From positions 248,001 to 312,000 of the forward strand of contig CANMSI010000002.1 in NCBI GenBank assembly GCA_947500575.1: a stretch of DNA of 64,000 nucleotides, written 5' to 3'. The notes under the pieces were generated by a model. That model was not told where the DNA came from, made no database searches, and worked only from the letters and a program-made list of their open reading frames with translations. How positions within the stretch are numbered: position 1 is the stretch's first letter; every line of letters begins with the position of its first letter. Shown in pieces: positions 52,715 to 61,184 of the stretch. Made by a program: the position numbers and the translations under genes. This DNA is from an uncultured Flavobacteriaceae bacterium (GTDB lineage Bacteria; Bacteroidota; Bacteroidia; Flavobacteriales; Flavobacteriaceae).

Positions 52715-53971
52715 GTGAAAACAAAAACACTTAAGAAAGTTGTTTTCCTAGGACTTATATGGCCAGAACCCTCTACGACTGCCGCAGGGATTCGAATAAT
52801 GCAATTGATCCATTGTTTTTTAGAACAGAATTATCAAGTCACTTTTGCAAGTACCGCATCCAAAACCAATTTTTCTGAAGATTTGGAATCTTTAGGGGTT
52901 CATACGACACAAATTCAATTAAACAACCCCAGTTTTGATGCTTTCATTACCAATAGTAAGCCAGAAGTGGTGGTGTTCGACCGTTTTATTACCGAAGAAC
53001 AATTTGGTTGGAGAGTTGCCAAGTTTGCTCCTAAAGCAGTCCGAGTATTGGATACAGAAGATCTACATTCCTTGAGAGTAGCAAGGGAAAAGGCATTAAA
53101 ATTAGAGATTCCTTTTTCTGTTGAGCAATGGAAACAAACGGATCTCTTCTTACGGGAAATAGCGAGCATATATCGCTGCGATTGTTCTTTAATAATTTCT
53201 AATTACGAAATGCAATTGCTTTACAATGAATTGCAATGGAAAGAAGAATTACTACACTATTTGCCGTTTACTGTACCTCCTATTTGGGAGACAAAACGGA
53301 TTGGAAAACCCTTTGAAGAAAGAACCCATTTTATAACCATTGGTAATGGAAAACATGCTCCTAATATTGATGCAATTATATATTTAAGGCAGCAGATTTG
53401 GCCAATCATCAGGCAAGATTTGCCTCATGTAGAAGTACATATTTATGGTACTTATTTACCACAAAGAATAAATGAAATGCATCAGCCTAAAGAAGGGTTT
53501 ATGGTTAATGGTAGGGCCGCAAATTTAGAGGTAGTGATGCAAAACGCTAGAGTTAGCCTAGCATCCTTGCGCTTTGGAGCTGGAATTAAAGGCAAATTAC
53601 TTACTTCTATGCAATATGGTACTCCTAATGTAACAACAACGATTGGCGCTGAAGGTATGAGTTTAGGAGGTATGTGGAATGGAAGTATTGCGGATAGTCC
53701 AAAATTATTTGCGAAAGAAGCAGTGCGGTTATATACAGATAAACAAAAATGGACCACTGCACAGGAGCATGGGATTAGAATTCTGAATACCTCTTTTAAT
53801 AAAGAGGTCTTAAACCAAGAATTCATAAAAAAAATAGATCAACTACTGGAATCAATTGAAAAACATAGGGCTCAGAACTATATAGGTTCAATGCTCAGAC
53901 ATCAAACCATGAATAGCACCAAATACATGTCTCAATGGATCGAATTAAAAAATAAAAGCAAACAAGAATAA
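52715..53971 (+). CDS. Glycosyltransferase, group-1-like (GT4-type), GTG start
   Basis: A 418-residue protein with GTG start at 52715, 3 bases after the helicase. It has the GT-B outline: N-terminal LIWPEPSTTAAGIRIMQLIHCF, the linker strand THFITIGNGKHAPNIDAI, VEVHIYGTYLP, and the donor-binding part VSLASLRFGAGIKGKLLTSM...PNVTTTIGAEGM. That last segment matches group-1 glycosyltransferases related to sugar-transferring capsule or exopolysaccharide enzymes. It is not membrane anchored. No other sugar genes flank it, so the acceptor is unknown. Confidence 0.82.
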   Translation: MKTKTLKKVVFLGLIWPEPSTTAAGIRIMQLIHCFLEQNYQVTFASTASKTNFSEDLESLGVHTTQIQLNNPSFDAFITNSKPEVVVFDRFITEEQFGWRVAKFAPKAVRVLDTEDLHSLRVAREKALKLEIPFSVEQWKQTDLFLREIASIYRCDCSLIISNYEMQLLYNELQWKEELLHYLPFTVPPIWETKRIGKPFEERTHFITIGNGKHAPNIDAIIYLRQQIWPIIRQDLPHVEVHIYGTYLPQRINEMHQPKEGFMVNGRAANLEVVMQNARVSLASLRFGAGIKGKLLTSMQYGTPNVTTTIGAEGMSLGGMWNGSIADSPKLFAKEAVRLYTDKQKWTTAQEHGIRILNTSFNKEVLNQEFIKKIDQLLESIEKHRAQNYIGSMLRHQTMNSTKYMSQWIELKNKSKQE

Positions 53972-53988
53972 ACCAGCATTCATCTATA

Positions 53989-54017
53989 TTGGAATTCCCT
54001 TTTAAGTTTTATCTTTA
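53989..54017 (+). promoter_or_regulatory. Candidate menB promoter
   Basis: TTG at 53989-53991, 18 bases, then TATCTTTA at 54010-54017, which differs from TAnnTTTG at one base. It is 26 bases before the menB ATG. Confidence 0.45.
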
Positions 54018-54042
54018 AAATTATTATTAATAGACCTATCAA

Positions 54043-54885
54043 ATGCAAGAAATCAACTGGAAAGTAGCCAAAGAATTTGAGGATATCACCTATAAAAAAT
54101 GTAATGGAGTAGCACGCATTGCATTTAATAGACCTAATATTAGAAATGCTTTTCGCCCTAAAACTACGAGTGAGTTATACCAAGCTTTTTACGATGCGCA
54201 AGAAGATACTTCTATTGGAGTTGTACTACTATCAGCAGAAGGCCCATCAACCAAAGATGGAGTGTATTCCTTTTGTAGCGGTGGTGATCAAAAAGCTAGA
54301 GGTCATCAAGGGTATGTAGGAGAGGATGGAATGCACAGGTTAAATATACTGGAGGTACAACGTCTAATACGTTTTATGCCCAAAGTAGTCATTGCTGTAG
54401 TACCCGGATGGGCCGTAGGTGGCGGACATAGTCTACATGTGGTATGTGATTTATCCCTGGCAAGTAAGGAACATGCCATTTTTAAACAAACAGATGCGGA
54501 CGTCACTAGTTTCGATGGGGGATATGGCTCGGCTTATTTGGCCAAACTGGTAGGGCAAAAAAAGGCGAGAGAGATTTTCTTTTTAGGACGTAACTATTCG
54601 GCTCAGGAAGCCTATGAAATAGGCATGGTCAATGCCGTAATTCCACATGAGGAATTGGAAGATACAGCCTATCAATGGGCGCAAGAAATATTAGAAAAAT
54701 CGCCTACATCCATAAAGATGCTCAAGTTTGCTATGAATCTTACGGATGATGGTATGGTAGGGCAGCAAGTATTTGCTGGGGAGGCCACCAGGCTTGCTTA
54801 TATGACGGATGAAGCTAAGGAGGGAAGAAATGCCTTCTTAGAGAAACGCAAGCCCGATTTTGGCAAGGATAAATGGATTCCTTAG
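54043..54885 (+). CDS. menB: 1,4-dihydroxy-2-naphthoyl-CoA synthase
   Basis: Crotonase-fold enzyme of 280 residues that cyclises O-succinylbenzoyl-CoA in menaquinone synthesis. It has the MenB features: ARIAFNRPNIRNAFRP, SFCSGGDQKARGHQGYVG, VVPGWAVGGGHSLHVVCDL, TDADVTSFDGGYGSAYLAKLVG and the long C-terminal end (PDFGKDKWIP) that crosses to the neighbouring subunit. Other men genes are not adjacent. A hairpin follows. Confidence 0.96.
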   Translation: MQEINWKVAKEFEDITYKKCNGVARIAFNRPNIRNAFRPKTTSELYQAFYDAQEDTSIGVVLLSAEGPSTKDGVYSFCSGGDQKARGHQGYVGEDGMHRLNILEVQRLIRFMPKVVIAVVPGWAVGGGHSLHVVCDLSLASKEHAIFKQTDADVTSFDGGYGSAYLAKLVGQKKAREIFFLGRNYSAQEAYEIGMVNAVIPHEELEDTAYQWAQEILEKSPTSIKMLKFAMNLTDDGMVGQQVFAGEATRLAYMTDEAKEGRNAFLEKRKPDFGKDKWIP

Positions 54886-54908
54886 TATTATTTTTTTGTA
54901 AAATAGTA

Positions 54909-54933
54909 CTCACTGCAAGCTTTTTGCAGTGAG
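54909..54933 (+). terminator. Hairpin terminator after menB
   Basis: Perfect 10-bp stem CTCACTGCAA / TTGCAGTGAG with loop GCTTT, 24 bases past the menB stop. The following sequence (GCTTATTTAATTT) is moderately T-rich. Confidence 0.65.
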
Positions 54934-54972
54934 GCTTATTTAATTTGTTCGGAACTTTAAAATTATTTTAAA

Positions 54973-55773
54973 ATGGAAAAAATTAAATTTAAGCACCTAT
55001 TAATAATTAAGATTACTTTTCTATTATTCTCATGTTCGAGTGAGAATCATTCAGAAACAGATTCATCAGACAAAACCGAGATAGAAGGTAGTCTTTCAAA
55101 GTTTATCCAAGTATCAGAAACTACGGATTTATTAAGTGAACCCTTTCTAAATTTTGGTATTTCCGAAATGGTAGTGGAACAAAAAAAAGAAATATTACAC
55201 TTTAGCGTAAAAAAAGCTAATAATGGTTCCAAAAATGAGCAGCAAGGATATCAAAATATTAGTATTAATAATCATAATATTGACCTATCTTACTATGAAG
55301 TAATATTAAAGGATGAGTTTTTATCTATTGGTGATTTTAAAATTACAATTTTTAACAAAGAACCTTTCATAGTAACACCAAGATATACAGGTACTTTATC
55401 AAATGCGGAAGCATTAGATGATATTGAGAGTAATGTATTATTACTATATTTAATTGATTTAACTAGCAACACTAGAAACAAACAAAGTACGAGCAACATT
55501 ATTTTGAAATCTGGATGTTCATTTTGGAATACTTGGTATTCAGTTGGCGTTGGAATAAATTCTGCTGCTGCAATGGCAAATTTAGAACACAATAGATGTA
55601 ATGACTTTATGAACGGTGGTGATTTAAGTGAGGGTGTATGCACTCCGATTGGCTTGCCGGATACAACAGCATTAGTCGATGATTCTTTTTCAGTAGCGAC
55701 ACAGGCTTTCTGTTGCGATTTTTCCACTAATTCTAGCAACGGACATGTTAATTCACATAGATATTGCAACTAA
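54973..55773 (+). CDS. Orphan lipoprotein with cysteine-rich C-terminus
   Basis: A 266-residue protein with a lipoprotein signal (LLFSCSS, lipid Cys about residue 20) followed by a polar acidic linker. The middle part is beta-rich and unremarkable; the last 90 residues hold seven cysteines (KSGCSFWNTWYSVG, HNRCNDF, GVCTPIG, FCCDF, RYCN), a spacing that suggests disulphides. I recognise no family. The codons and base composition look more AT-rich than the flanking genes, and the next gene starts 13 bases after its stop. Confidence 0.65.
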   Translation: MEKIKFKHLLIIKITFLLFSCSSENHSETDSSDKTEIEGSLSKFIQVSETTDLLSEPFLNFGISEMVVEQKKEILHFSVKKANNGSKNEQQGYQNISINNHNIDLSYYEVILKDEFLSIGDFKITIFNKEPFIVTPRYTGTLSNAEALDDIESNVLLLYLIDLTSNTRNKQSTSNIILKSGCSFWNTWYSVGVGINSAAAMANLEHNRCNDFMNGGDLSEGVCTPIGLPDTTALVDDSFSVATQAFCCDFSTNSSNGHVNSHRYCN

Positions 55774-55786
55774 AATTAATGTAATT

Positions 55787-55984
55787 ATGATTTTTTTAGC
55801 TATTTCACCTATCAGTATTTTTATTATTGCTATTCTATATGCAATCCTGTTAATTACTTCGATTATTCTAATAATTAAAAATGAGAATAGTAATAGCACC
55901 ATTCTTTGGTTATTGCTTGTCTTCTTTGCACCATTTCTGGGTGCAATTATTTATATTACTAAGTATTTTATTAGCAAAGGTTGA
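55787..55984 (+). CDS. Small PLDc_N-like membrane protein
   Basis: A 65-residue protein starting at ATG 55787, with two membrane helices (about residues 7-30 and 38-58). The second reads TILWLLLVFFAPFLGAIIYI, the pattern of the PLDc_N domain found at the N-terminus of cardiolipin synthases and in stand-alone small membrane proteins. No phospholipase domain follows. An in-frame ATG 14 codons upstream would overlap the lipoprotein gene and is less likely. Function unknown. Confidence 0.7.
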   Translation: MIFLAISPISIFIIAILYAILLITSIILIIKNENSNSTILWLLLVFFAPFLGAIIYITKYFISKG

Positions 55985-56067
55985 TCCTTATTGTAGAAAG
56001 GATTTATTTCTTATTAAATGATGATTATAGAATAACTAATAGAAGACTTTTCTTTAGGACTGTTTTT

Positions 56068-56145
56068 ATGGTAGCTACTGCTTTTGTGTTATTGATAGTA
56101 GGAATAGTTTTTCTAGTTCGATTGTTCAAACTTTTAAAGAAATAG
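56068..56145 (+). CDS. Possible 25-residue membrane peptide
   Basis: ATG at 56068, TAG at 56143-56145; product with one hydrophobic helix of about 18 residues and a KLLKK end. It follows the PLDc_N-like gene and precedes a terminator, so it could be the last frame of that unit. Too short to be sure; it could be a gene remnant. Confidence 0.3.
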   Translation: MVATAFVLLIVGIVFLVRLFKLLKK

Positions 56146-56244
56146 CTATCTCTTATCTCTTCGTATACAACATATGGAGAAAGAGTTAAATGACAATAAC
56201 AAGGATATTTAACTGAATATCTTATAACAAATACTAATTAAAAC

Positions 56245-56280
56245 TAAAAAGAGCCCTGTCTTACGATCAGGGCTCTTTTA
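56245..56280. terminator. Bidirectional terminator
   Basis: Stem TAAAAAGAGCCCTG / CAGGGCTCTTTTA around the loop TCTTACGAT. It ends the lipoprotein/PLDc_N-like unit and could also stop minus-strand transcripts from the serine hydrolase gene. Confidence 0.9.
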
Positions 56281-56568
56281 CGAGAACACTATATGAAAAT
56301 GAAAAATTATTTGTCTTGTTTTAATTACACTGTAAACATACTGCTCATATCTTGTTTTTAGAAAATATTGTTGTGAACTAGCTTAAATCTGTGGTTTAAA
56401 GCATGATTTATGTTATTTGGAGGTTCTAGCAACCCTTATTTCAGAGCAGATAGCCGTTACCTCACCATTAGATGGACGACAATAATGTTCGTTTCATCGA
56501 ACAGCCAGGAAAGATATCCTATCTGCTATGGGTTTGGAAGTAATAGTAGTATTTATACTATTTGGAAT

Positions 56569-57915
56569 TTACTCGATAGCTGCAATTATCTCTTTTAAAA
56601 AAGTATTGATATCAAATCCTGGTTCTTCCGATAAACCTGTGCGTACTACCACCAAATCTTTGGAAGGAATTACAAACACATACTGACCTTGGTATCCGTT
56701 GGCTGAAAACAAATCTCTTGGCACATCGGGGTACTTTCCATTTGCATTTAACCAGAAGTGAGCGCCATAGGTGCCGTCAGAGCCCATCGTAGGCTTCGAA
56801 ATATAGTCTACCCATTGCTCATCAAATAGTTGCACTCCATTCCAATTTCCTCTATTTAAGTACAATAGGCCAAACTTAGCCCAATCTCGAGTATTAGCCC
56901 ATCCATAGGAAGAACCAACAAAATTCCCAGACATATCTGTTTCTAAGAGCATAGAGTGCATTCCTATTTTATCTATTAGTGCTTTATAAGGAAAATCTAG
57001 ATATTCTTGATGCGTCTCAAATTGTTTTCTAAGAATTCCCGATAGCAAATTAGAAGTTCCTGAAGAATAATTCCAGATCTCCGTTGGTTTCGCAATAATT
57101 TCAGTGCTTGCCTGTGCTTTAGACATATCTGCATCTAAAAACAGCATTTTGGTTACGTCAGATATGGCAGTATAGTCTTCGTTCCAAGCCAAACCGCTCT
57201 GCATTCGCAATAAATGATTGATACTTATAAAATCCCTAGGGTCTTTTCCAATTACATCGGGATCTTTGATTTCCTTAAAGGGTCGATATTCATTTATATT
57301 AAATTCCCCCTCATATTCTAAAATACCATAGAGTGTAGCGAGTACACTTTTTGTCATTGACCAACCAAGAATGGGTGTATTCTCATTAAAACCTTGAGCA
57401 TATTTCTCTGCTATAATGGTATTCTTGTATACTACTATTGCAGTTCGTGTCTTCTGAATTTCAGGGGCTTCAAATGCATTATTTAGTGCTTTTTGCAAAC
57501 TTTCATAGTCAATGTTAGCAAAAATGCTGTCTGAAATACCATTATTTCCATATGGAAATGGGGCATCACTTTTTATTGAGACTCTATTTGGTTTTAATAG
57601 TAGAGCATGAGGGTTGTACTCCTCATTTATAAGCACACATCCAAGACCTTCTCTAAACACTGCTTTCCGTTCCATAAAACCAAAAACATTAGCAGATACG
57701 GTATTTTTCTTTACTTCTGTCTCAGCTAATTTAATTAGTGGAACATTGTTATCGTTTTTAAGAACGGATTCTTCTGAGCGTTCCGCAATAAATAGGGTAG
57801 AAGCCATGTTCTTAGCGGCATAACCTGATATAATATTGAGTTTAGAGTAGTTATACCAGATGGTTCCAGCTAACAGCAGAAATAATACAATAATAAGGCG
57901 CTTAAAGGTTTTCAT
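56569..57915 (-). CDS. Serine hydrolase of the class C beta-lactamase fold
   Basis: A 448-residue protein with one N-terminal membrane segment (about residues 4-22) and a beta-lactamase-like domain. SxxK motif S186-M-T-K189 in ILGWSMTKSV, the YxS-type Tyr motif in WNYSSGTSNLLSG and a C-terminal GTYGAHFWLN (the third motif) are visible. The family includes D-Ala carboxypeptidases, esterases and amide hydrolases, mostly outside the cytoplasm. Start-to-start spacing with the pirin gene on the other strand is 48 bases. Substrate unknown. Confidence 0.88.
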   Translation of the reverse strand: MKTFKRLIIVLFLLLAGTIWYNYSKLNIISGYAAKNMASTLFIAERSEESVLKNDNNVPLIKLAETEVKKNTVSANVFGFMERKAVFREGLGCVLINEEYNPHALLLKPNRVSIKSDAPFPYGNNGISDSIFANIDYESLQKALNNAFEAPEIQKTRTAIVVYKNTIIAEKYAQGFNENTPILGWSMTKSVLATLYGILEYEGEFNINEYRPFKEIKDPDVIGKDPRDFISINHLLRMQSGLAWNEDYTAISDVTKMLFLDADMSKAQASTEIIAKPTEIWNYSSGTSNLLSGILRKQFETHQEYLDFPYKALIDKIGMHSMLLETDMSGNFVGSSYGWANTRDWAKFGLLYLNRGNWNGVQLFDEQWVDYISKPTMGSDGTYGAHFWLNANGKYPDVPRDLFSANGYQGQYVFVIPSKDLVVVRTGLSEEPGFDINTFLKEIIAAIE

Positions 57916-57963
57916 TTATCCGTAAGTTCTTGTAAATTGAATAACGAATATAAGCAATGTTTT

Positions 57964-58836
57964 ATGTCTAACATAGGGTTAATTATTGAAGAAAGAAGCA
58001 GGGATATTGGCGATTTTATAGTAGGAAGGCTAATTCCCTTTCGTAAAAAAAGGATGATAGGTCCTTTCATTTTTATAGATCATATGGGACCAACTGTTTT
58101 AGGACCAAAGCACTATATGGATGTAGATCAGCATCCCCATATAGGCCTTGCTACCCTTACTTTCATGTTAGAAGGTGAATTGGTACATGAAGACAGTCTA
58201 GGGACCCATCAAGTAATAACCCCAGGTTCTGTAAACTGGATGGTAGCAGGAAAAGGCGTTTCTCATACGGAAAGGACCCCGAATCATCTTAGAAATGGCA
58301 AACAATTTAGAGCACATGGATATCAAATATGGGTTGCGTTACCAAAACACTTGGAAGATATGGCTCCTTCCTTTCATCATGTAGAGGAAGAAAAATTACC
58401 ACAATGGATAGACGGCTCCACACAATTTAAATTAGTTGCAGGAGAGGGCTACGGTCACAGCTCTCCCGTTCCCGTGCATTCTCCTCTCTTTATGATAGAA
58501 ATTACTACCAAAGATGAATATCTTTTAGATACAAGGGGACAGCTAAAAGGAGAAATTGGTATTTGCATTGTTTCTGGTAGTATTTATGCATGTGAAGAAG
58601 AGATTAGTGCTGGGAATATTTTAGTTTCCAAAGTGGAAGACATTTGTAAAATCAAAGTAAATGCAAACACGCATTTATTGCTATTTGGAGGTGAGAGCTT
58701 TTCCGAGGAGCGCCATATATACTGGAATTTTGTTTCAACTGATAAAAAGGCCATTGAACATGCAAAAGAGCAATGGAAAAATAGAACTTTTCCAATGATG
58801 GATAACGATCAAAGTTATGTACCCTTGCCTAATTGA
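57964..58836 (+). CDS. Pirin family protein
   Basis: A 290-residue bicupin of the pirin family, started at ATG 57964; a TTG nine codons upstream is in frame but adds a non-conserved leader. The iron-binding motif is DQHPHIGLATLTFMLEGEL with HEDSLG (His, His, His and Glu). A typical follow-up, PGSVNWMVAGKGVSHTER, is also present. Pirins bind iron and some act as quercetinases or redox sensors. No target is suggested by context. Confidence 0.93.
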   Translation: MSNIGLIIEERSRDIGDFIVGRLIPFRKKRMIGPFIFIDHMGPTVLGPKHYMDVDQHPHIGLATLTFMLEGELVHEDSLGTHQVITPGSVNWMVAGKGVSHTERTPNHLRNGKQFRAHGYQIWVALPKHLEDMAPSFHHVEEEKLPQWIDGSTQFKLVAGEGYGHSSPVPVHSPLFMIEITTKDEYLLDTRGQLKGEIGICIVSGSIYACEEEISAGNILVSKVEDICKIKVNANTHLLLFGGESFSEERHIYWNFVSTDKKAIEHAKEQWKNRTFPMMDNDQSYVPLPN

Positions 58837-58853
58837 AATTGAATAATAATAGG

Positions 58854-58885
58854 TTTGGAAGGCATCTAAGGGTTAACTATCTTTC
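58854..58885 (+). promoter_or_regulatory. Promoter candidate for the cytochrome/amidase/peptidase unit
   Basis: TTTG at 58854-58857, 20 bases, then TATCTTTC at 58878-58885: a full -33 match and a -7 match with one mismatch, at the expected distance. The ATG is 28 bases downstream. Confidence 0.5.
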
Positions 58886-58912
58886 GTCTTTTAATCAGCG
58901 CATTGTTATTTT

Positions 58913-60454
58913 ATGAGTACATTTTTTTTTCCAAAACATAAATATCTTCTACTACTCTTATTTCTTTTAAGCATAGTAGCGTGCAATACGGAACAAAAGA
59001 AAAATGGAGCTGTATTATATGCTTCGCATTGCGCTAGCTGCCATATAGCACCAGCAATTGATGATCTTCCTAAGGAAATTTGGGAAACAGAAATTCTACC
59101 AAATATGGCTGCCCGAATGGGAATCATGGAGACTGGTTATGATCCTTATAAAGGAATGTCCTTTGATGAACGTTTTGCCGCGATCAAAAGTGGAGTTTAT
59201 CCTAAAAAACCCACTATTTCAAAAGAAGATTGGGCATTACTTCGAAACTATATCTTGGATTTAGCCCCCACCTCTCTGCCTTTGTCTTCACCGTCTAAAG
59301 TAAATACACAATTGGATTTATTCCAACCTTCCACGGTTTCCTTTGATAGTATTAAGGGCTCTTTTGGCACTTTTTTAGCTGTTGATAAGAAGACAGCTAA
59401 AATTTTAGTTGGCGATATTAGCGGAGCGGTCGTAGAATACGATGCAACAACAGAAAAAACAAAAAATATTGGGCGTTTTGGGAATACGGTGGTGGCCTAT
59501 TCAAAGTTTGGTACAAAAGAATATATCTCGGCAATTGGTAATTTAAATCCGTCATCAATTGCTTCTGGACGTATTTTAGCTATTGAAAATGAAGATGAAA
59601 CTGGAATTATACTCCCAGAAGTATTTCACAGACCTGTTCATACACTCATTCATGATTTAGACAAAGATGGAAAGGAAGAACTAATTGTAAGTGAGTTTGG
59701 ATATTTAACAGGTCAACTTTCTTTATTGGTGCTTGGTGAAAATGGGAAAGAGAATAAAAAGCTTGCCTTGCTACGGCAACCAGGAATTATTAGAATTTTA
59801 GCAAAGGATATGGATGCTGATGGAAGGGATGATCTCATTGTACTTACCTCGCAAGGAGACGAATCTATTACCATTCTATATCAAAAAGAAAACCTAAGCT
59901 TTCAACCAGAAAAGGTATTAAAATTTAGTCCTGTTTATGGCAGTAGTTGGTTTGAATTGATAGACTACGATGGAGATGGAGATGACGATTTAATTACGGT
60001 ACATGGCGATAATGCCGATAAATCCTATACCCTAAAACCATATCATGGACTTCGAATACATCTAAACGATGGAACAAATCACTTTAAGGAACACTATTTT
60101 TATCCCTTGTATGGAGCTACAAGAGTGGTAGCGCGTGATTTTGACAATGATAAAGACATTGATTTTGGAATTGTAGCTACTTTTCCAGATTATACTCGTA
60201 AAACGCAACAAACCTTTATCTATTTAGAAAATAAGAATGCAACAGACTTCGAGTTTGACGCAAAAACATTTGAAGGTGTAAACAATGGACGTTGGTTCTT
60301 AATGGATGCTGGGGATATAGACAAAGATGGGGATGAAGATATTGTATTAAGTTCTTTTACCTATGTCTTTAACGAGATTCCCAAAGAAGTATCCGAAATA
60401 TGGGATACAAAGAATATAGATCTTCTGATACTTGAAAATCAATCTAAAAAATAG
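58913..60454 (+). CDS. Lipoprotein with cytochrome c motif and FG-GAP/VCBS propeller
   Basis: A 513-residue lipoprotein (lipobox SIVAC, Cys24). Directly after the anchor is a heme c site C40-A-S-C43-H44 in YASHCASCHIAP, then a Met-containing helix typical of short cytochrome c domains. From about residue 130 on the protein shows FG-GAP/VCBS-type blades with calcium-like loops: DLDKDGKEELIV, DMDADGRDDLIVL, DYDGDGDDDLITV, DFDNDKDIDFGIV and DIDKDGDEDIVLS. Together: an envelope redox protein with a beta-propeller binding part. Similar fusions occur in the neighbourhood of polymer-degrading proteins. It overlaps slightly or is coupled with the amidase gene downstream. Confidence 0.88.
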   Translation: MSTFFFPKHKYLLLLLFLLSIVACNTEQKKNGAVLYASHCASCHIAPAIDDLPKEIWETEILPNMAARMGIMETGYDPYKGMSFDERFAAIKSGVYPKKPTISKEDWALLRNYILDLAPTSLPLSSPSKVNTQLDLFQPSTVSFDSIKGSFGTFLAVDKKTAKILVGDISGAVVEYDATTEKTKNIGRFGNTVVAYSKFGTKEYISAIGNLNPSSIASGRILAIENEDETGIILPEVFHRPVHTLIHDLDKDGKEELIVSEFGYLTGQLSLLVLGENGKENKKLALLRQPGIIRILAKDMDADGRDDLIVLTSQGDESITILYQKENLSFQPEKVLKFSPVYGSSWFELIDYDGDGDDDLITVHGDNADKSYTLKPYHGLRIHLNDGTNHFKEHYFYPLYGATRVVARDFDNDKDIDFGIVATFPDYTRKTQQTFIYLENKNATDFEFDAKTFEGVNNGRWFLMDAGDIDKDGDEDIVLSSFTYVFNEIPKEVSEIWDTKNIDLLILENQSKK

Positions 60455-60515
60455 TACAGAACCAATCGTAACCCAAATTGAATTTGTAATTTTAAAAAGA
60501 AATGTACTTCGGCAT

Positions 60516-61172
60516 ATGAAATATTGGCAGATGGTCTTTACCTTGTTTATGTTTGTTTCCTGCACAACTTCCAAATCTATTGTAGAAAAACCGATCATTT
60601 TTAATGATGAACGCAGCCAATTGACCTTGGACTATTTATTGGATCGATATGGTATTGAACAAACAACGCCATCCATAACGCCAAAAATGATTGTTTTGCA
60701 TTGGACCGTAATTCCTACACTTAAAGAATCGTTTGAGGCCTTTGAACAGCCAACACTTCCTAATTGGCGCCCAGATATTAAAAATGTGAGTGGTCTTAAC
60801 GTTTCTGCTCATTTTCTAGTAGATAGAGATGGTACTATTTATAGATTAATGCCTGAAACAACAATGGCAAGACATGTAATTGGTTTAAATCACTGTGCGA
60901 TAGGTATTGAAAATGTGGGAGGAACAGATGATTTACCACTGACAAAGGAACAAGAAGCTTCCAATATATGGTTAGTTGATTATTTGGCAGATAAATATGC
61001 CATCGATTACCTCATTGGGCATTACGAGTATACCAATTTTGAAAGCCATGAATTGTGGCTCGAGAAAGATAAAGGATATCGAACAGAAAAAACAGATCCA
61101 GGAGAGGACTTTCTTGATGCTGTTAAATCTGCTACTTTGGATCACAATTTTAAACCAACACCCACTAATTAA
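60516..61172 (+). CDS. N-acetylmuramoyl-L-alanine amidase (Amidase_2) lipoprotein
   Basis: A 218-residue protein when started at ATG 60516, which gives a clean lipoprotein signal (MFVSC, Cys16); an in-frame ATG 28 codons upstream would overlap the previous gene. Amidase_2/PGRP features: IVLHWTVIPT with the first zinc His, VSAHFLVDRDGTIYRLMPET, IGLNHCAIGIENVGG and a C-terminal KTDPGED with the Asp or His zinc ligand. The enzyme cuts the amide between N-acetylmuramic acid and L-Ala in peptidoglycan. It lies between the cytochrome/FG-GAP gene and the M14 peptidase. Confidence 0.88.
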   Translation: MKYWQMVFTLFMFVSCTTSKSIVEKPIIFNDERSQLTLDYLLDRYGIEQTTPSITPKMIVLHWTVIPTLKESFEAFEQPTLPNWRPDIKNVSGLNVSAHFLVDRDGTIYRLMPETTMARHVIGLNHCAIGIENVGGTDDLPLTKEQEASNIWLVDYLADKYAIDYLIGHYEYTNFESHELWLEKDKGYRTEKTDPGEDFLDAVKSATLDHNFKPTPTN

Positions 61173-61184
61173 ATACCTAATCTA

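Larger units (their letters stand above)
55985..56568. other. Gene-poor AT-rich stretch with small frames
   Basis: No confident gene in 584 bases. It holds a 25-codon frame at 56068-56145 coding for a hydrophobic peptide (VATAFVLLIVGIVFLVRLF, basic tail), a strong bidirectional terminator at 56245-56280, and a 22-codon frame at 56293-56361 that looks like an isolated lipoprotein signal (LLISCF). A 62-codon frame at 56410-56598 runs into the serine hydrolase and has no recognisable features; another frame over 56500-56568 has a membrane-like stretch. This could be decayed coding sequence or acquired DNA. Confidence 0.5.

Noticed and set aside
56410-56598. 62-codon plus-strand frame before the serine hydrolase
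   Set aside because: No family features, overlaps the end of the serine hydrolase gene, and composition looks non-coding; kept only as part of the gene-poor stretch.
60432-60515. Upstream ATG for the amidase gene
   Set aside because: It would place 28 polar residues before a clear lipoprotein signal and overlap the preceding gene; ATG 60516 gives a proper signal peptide.
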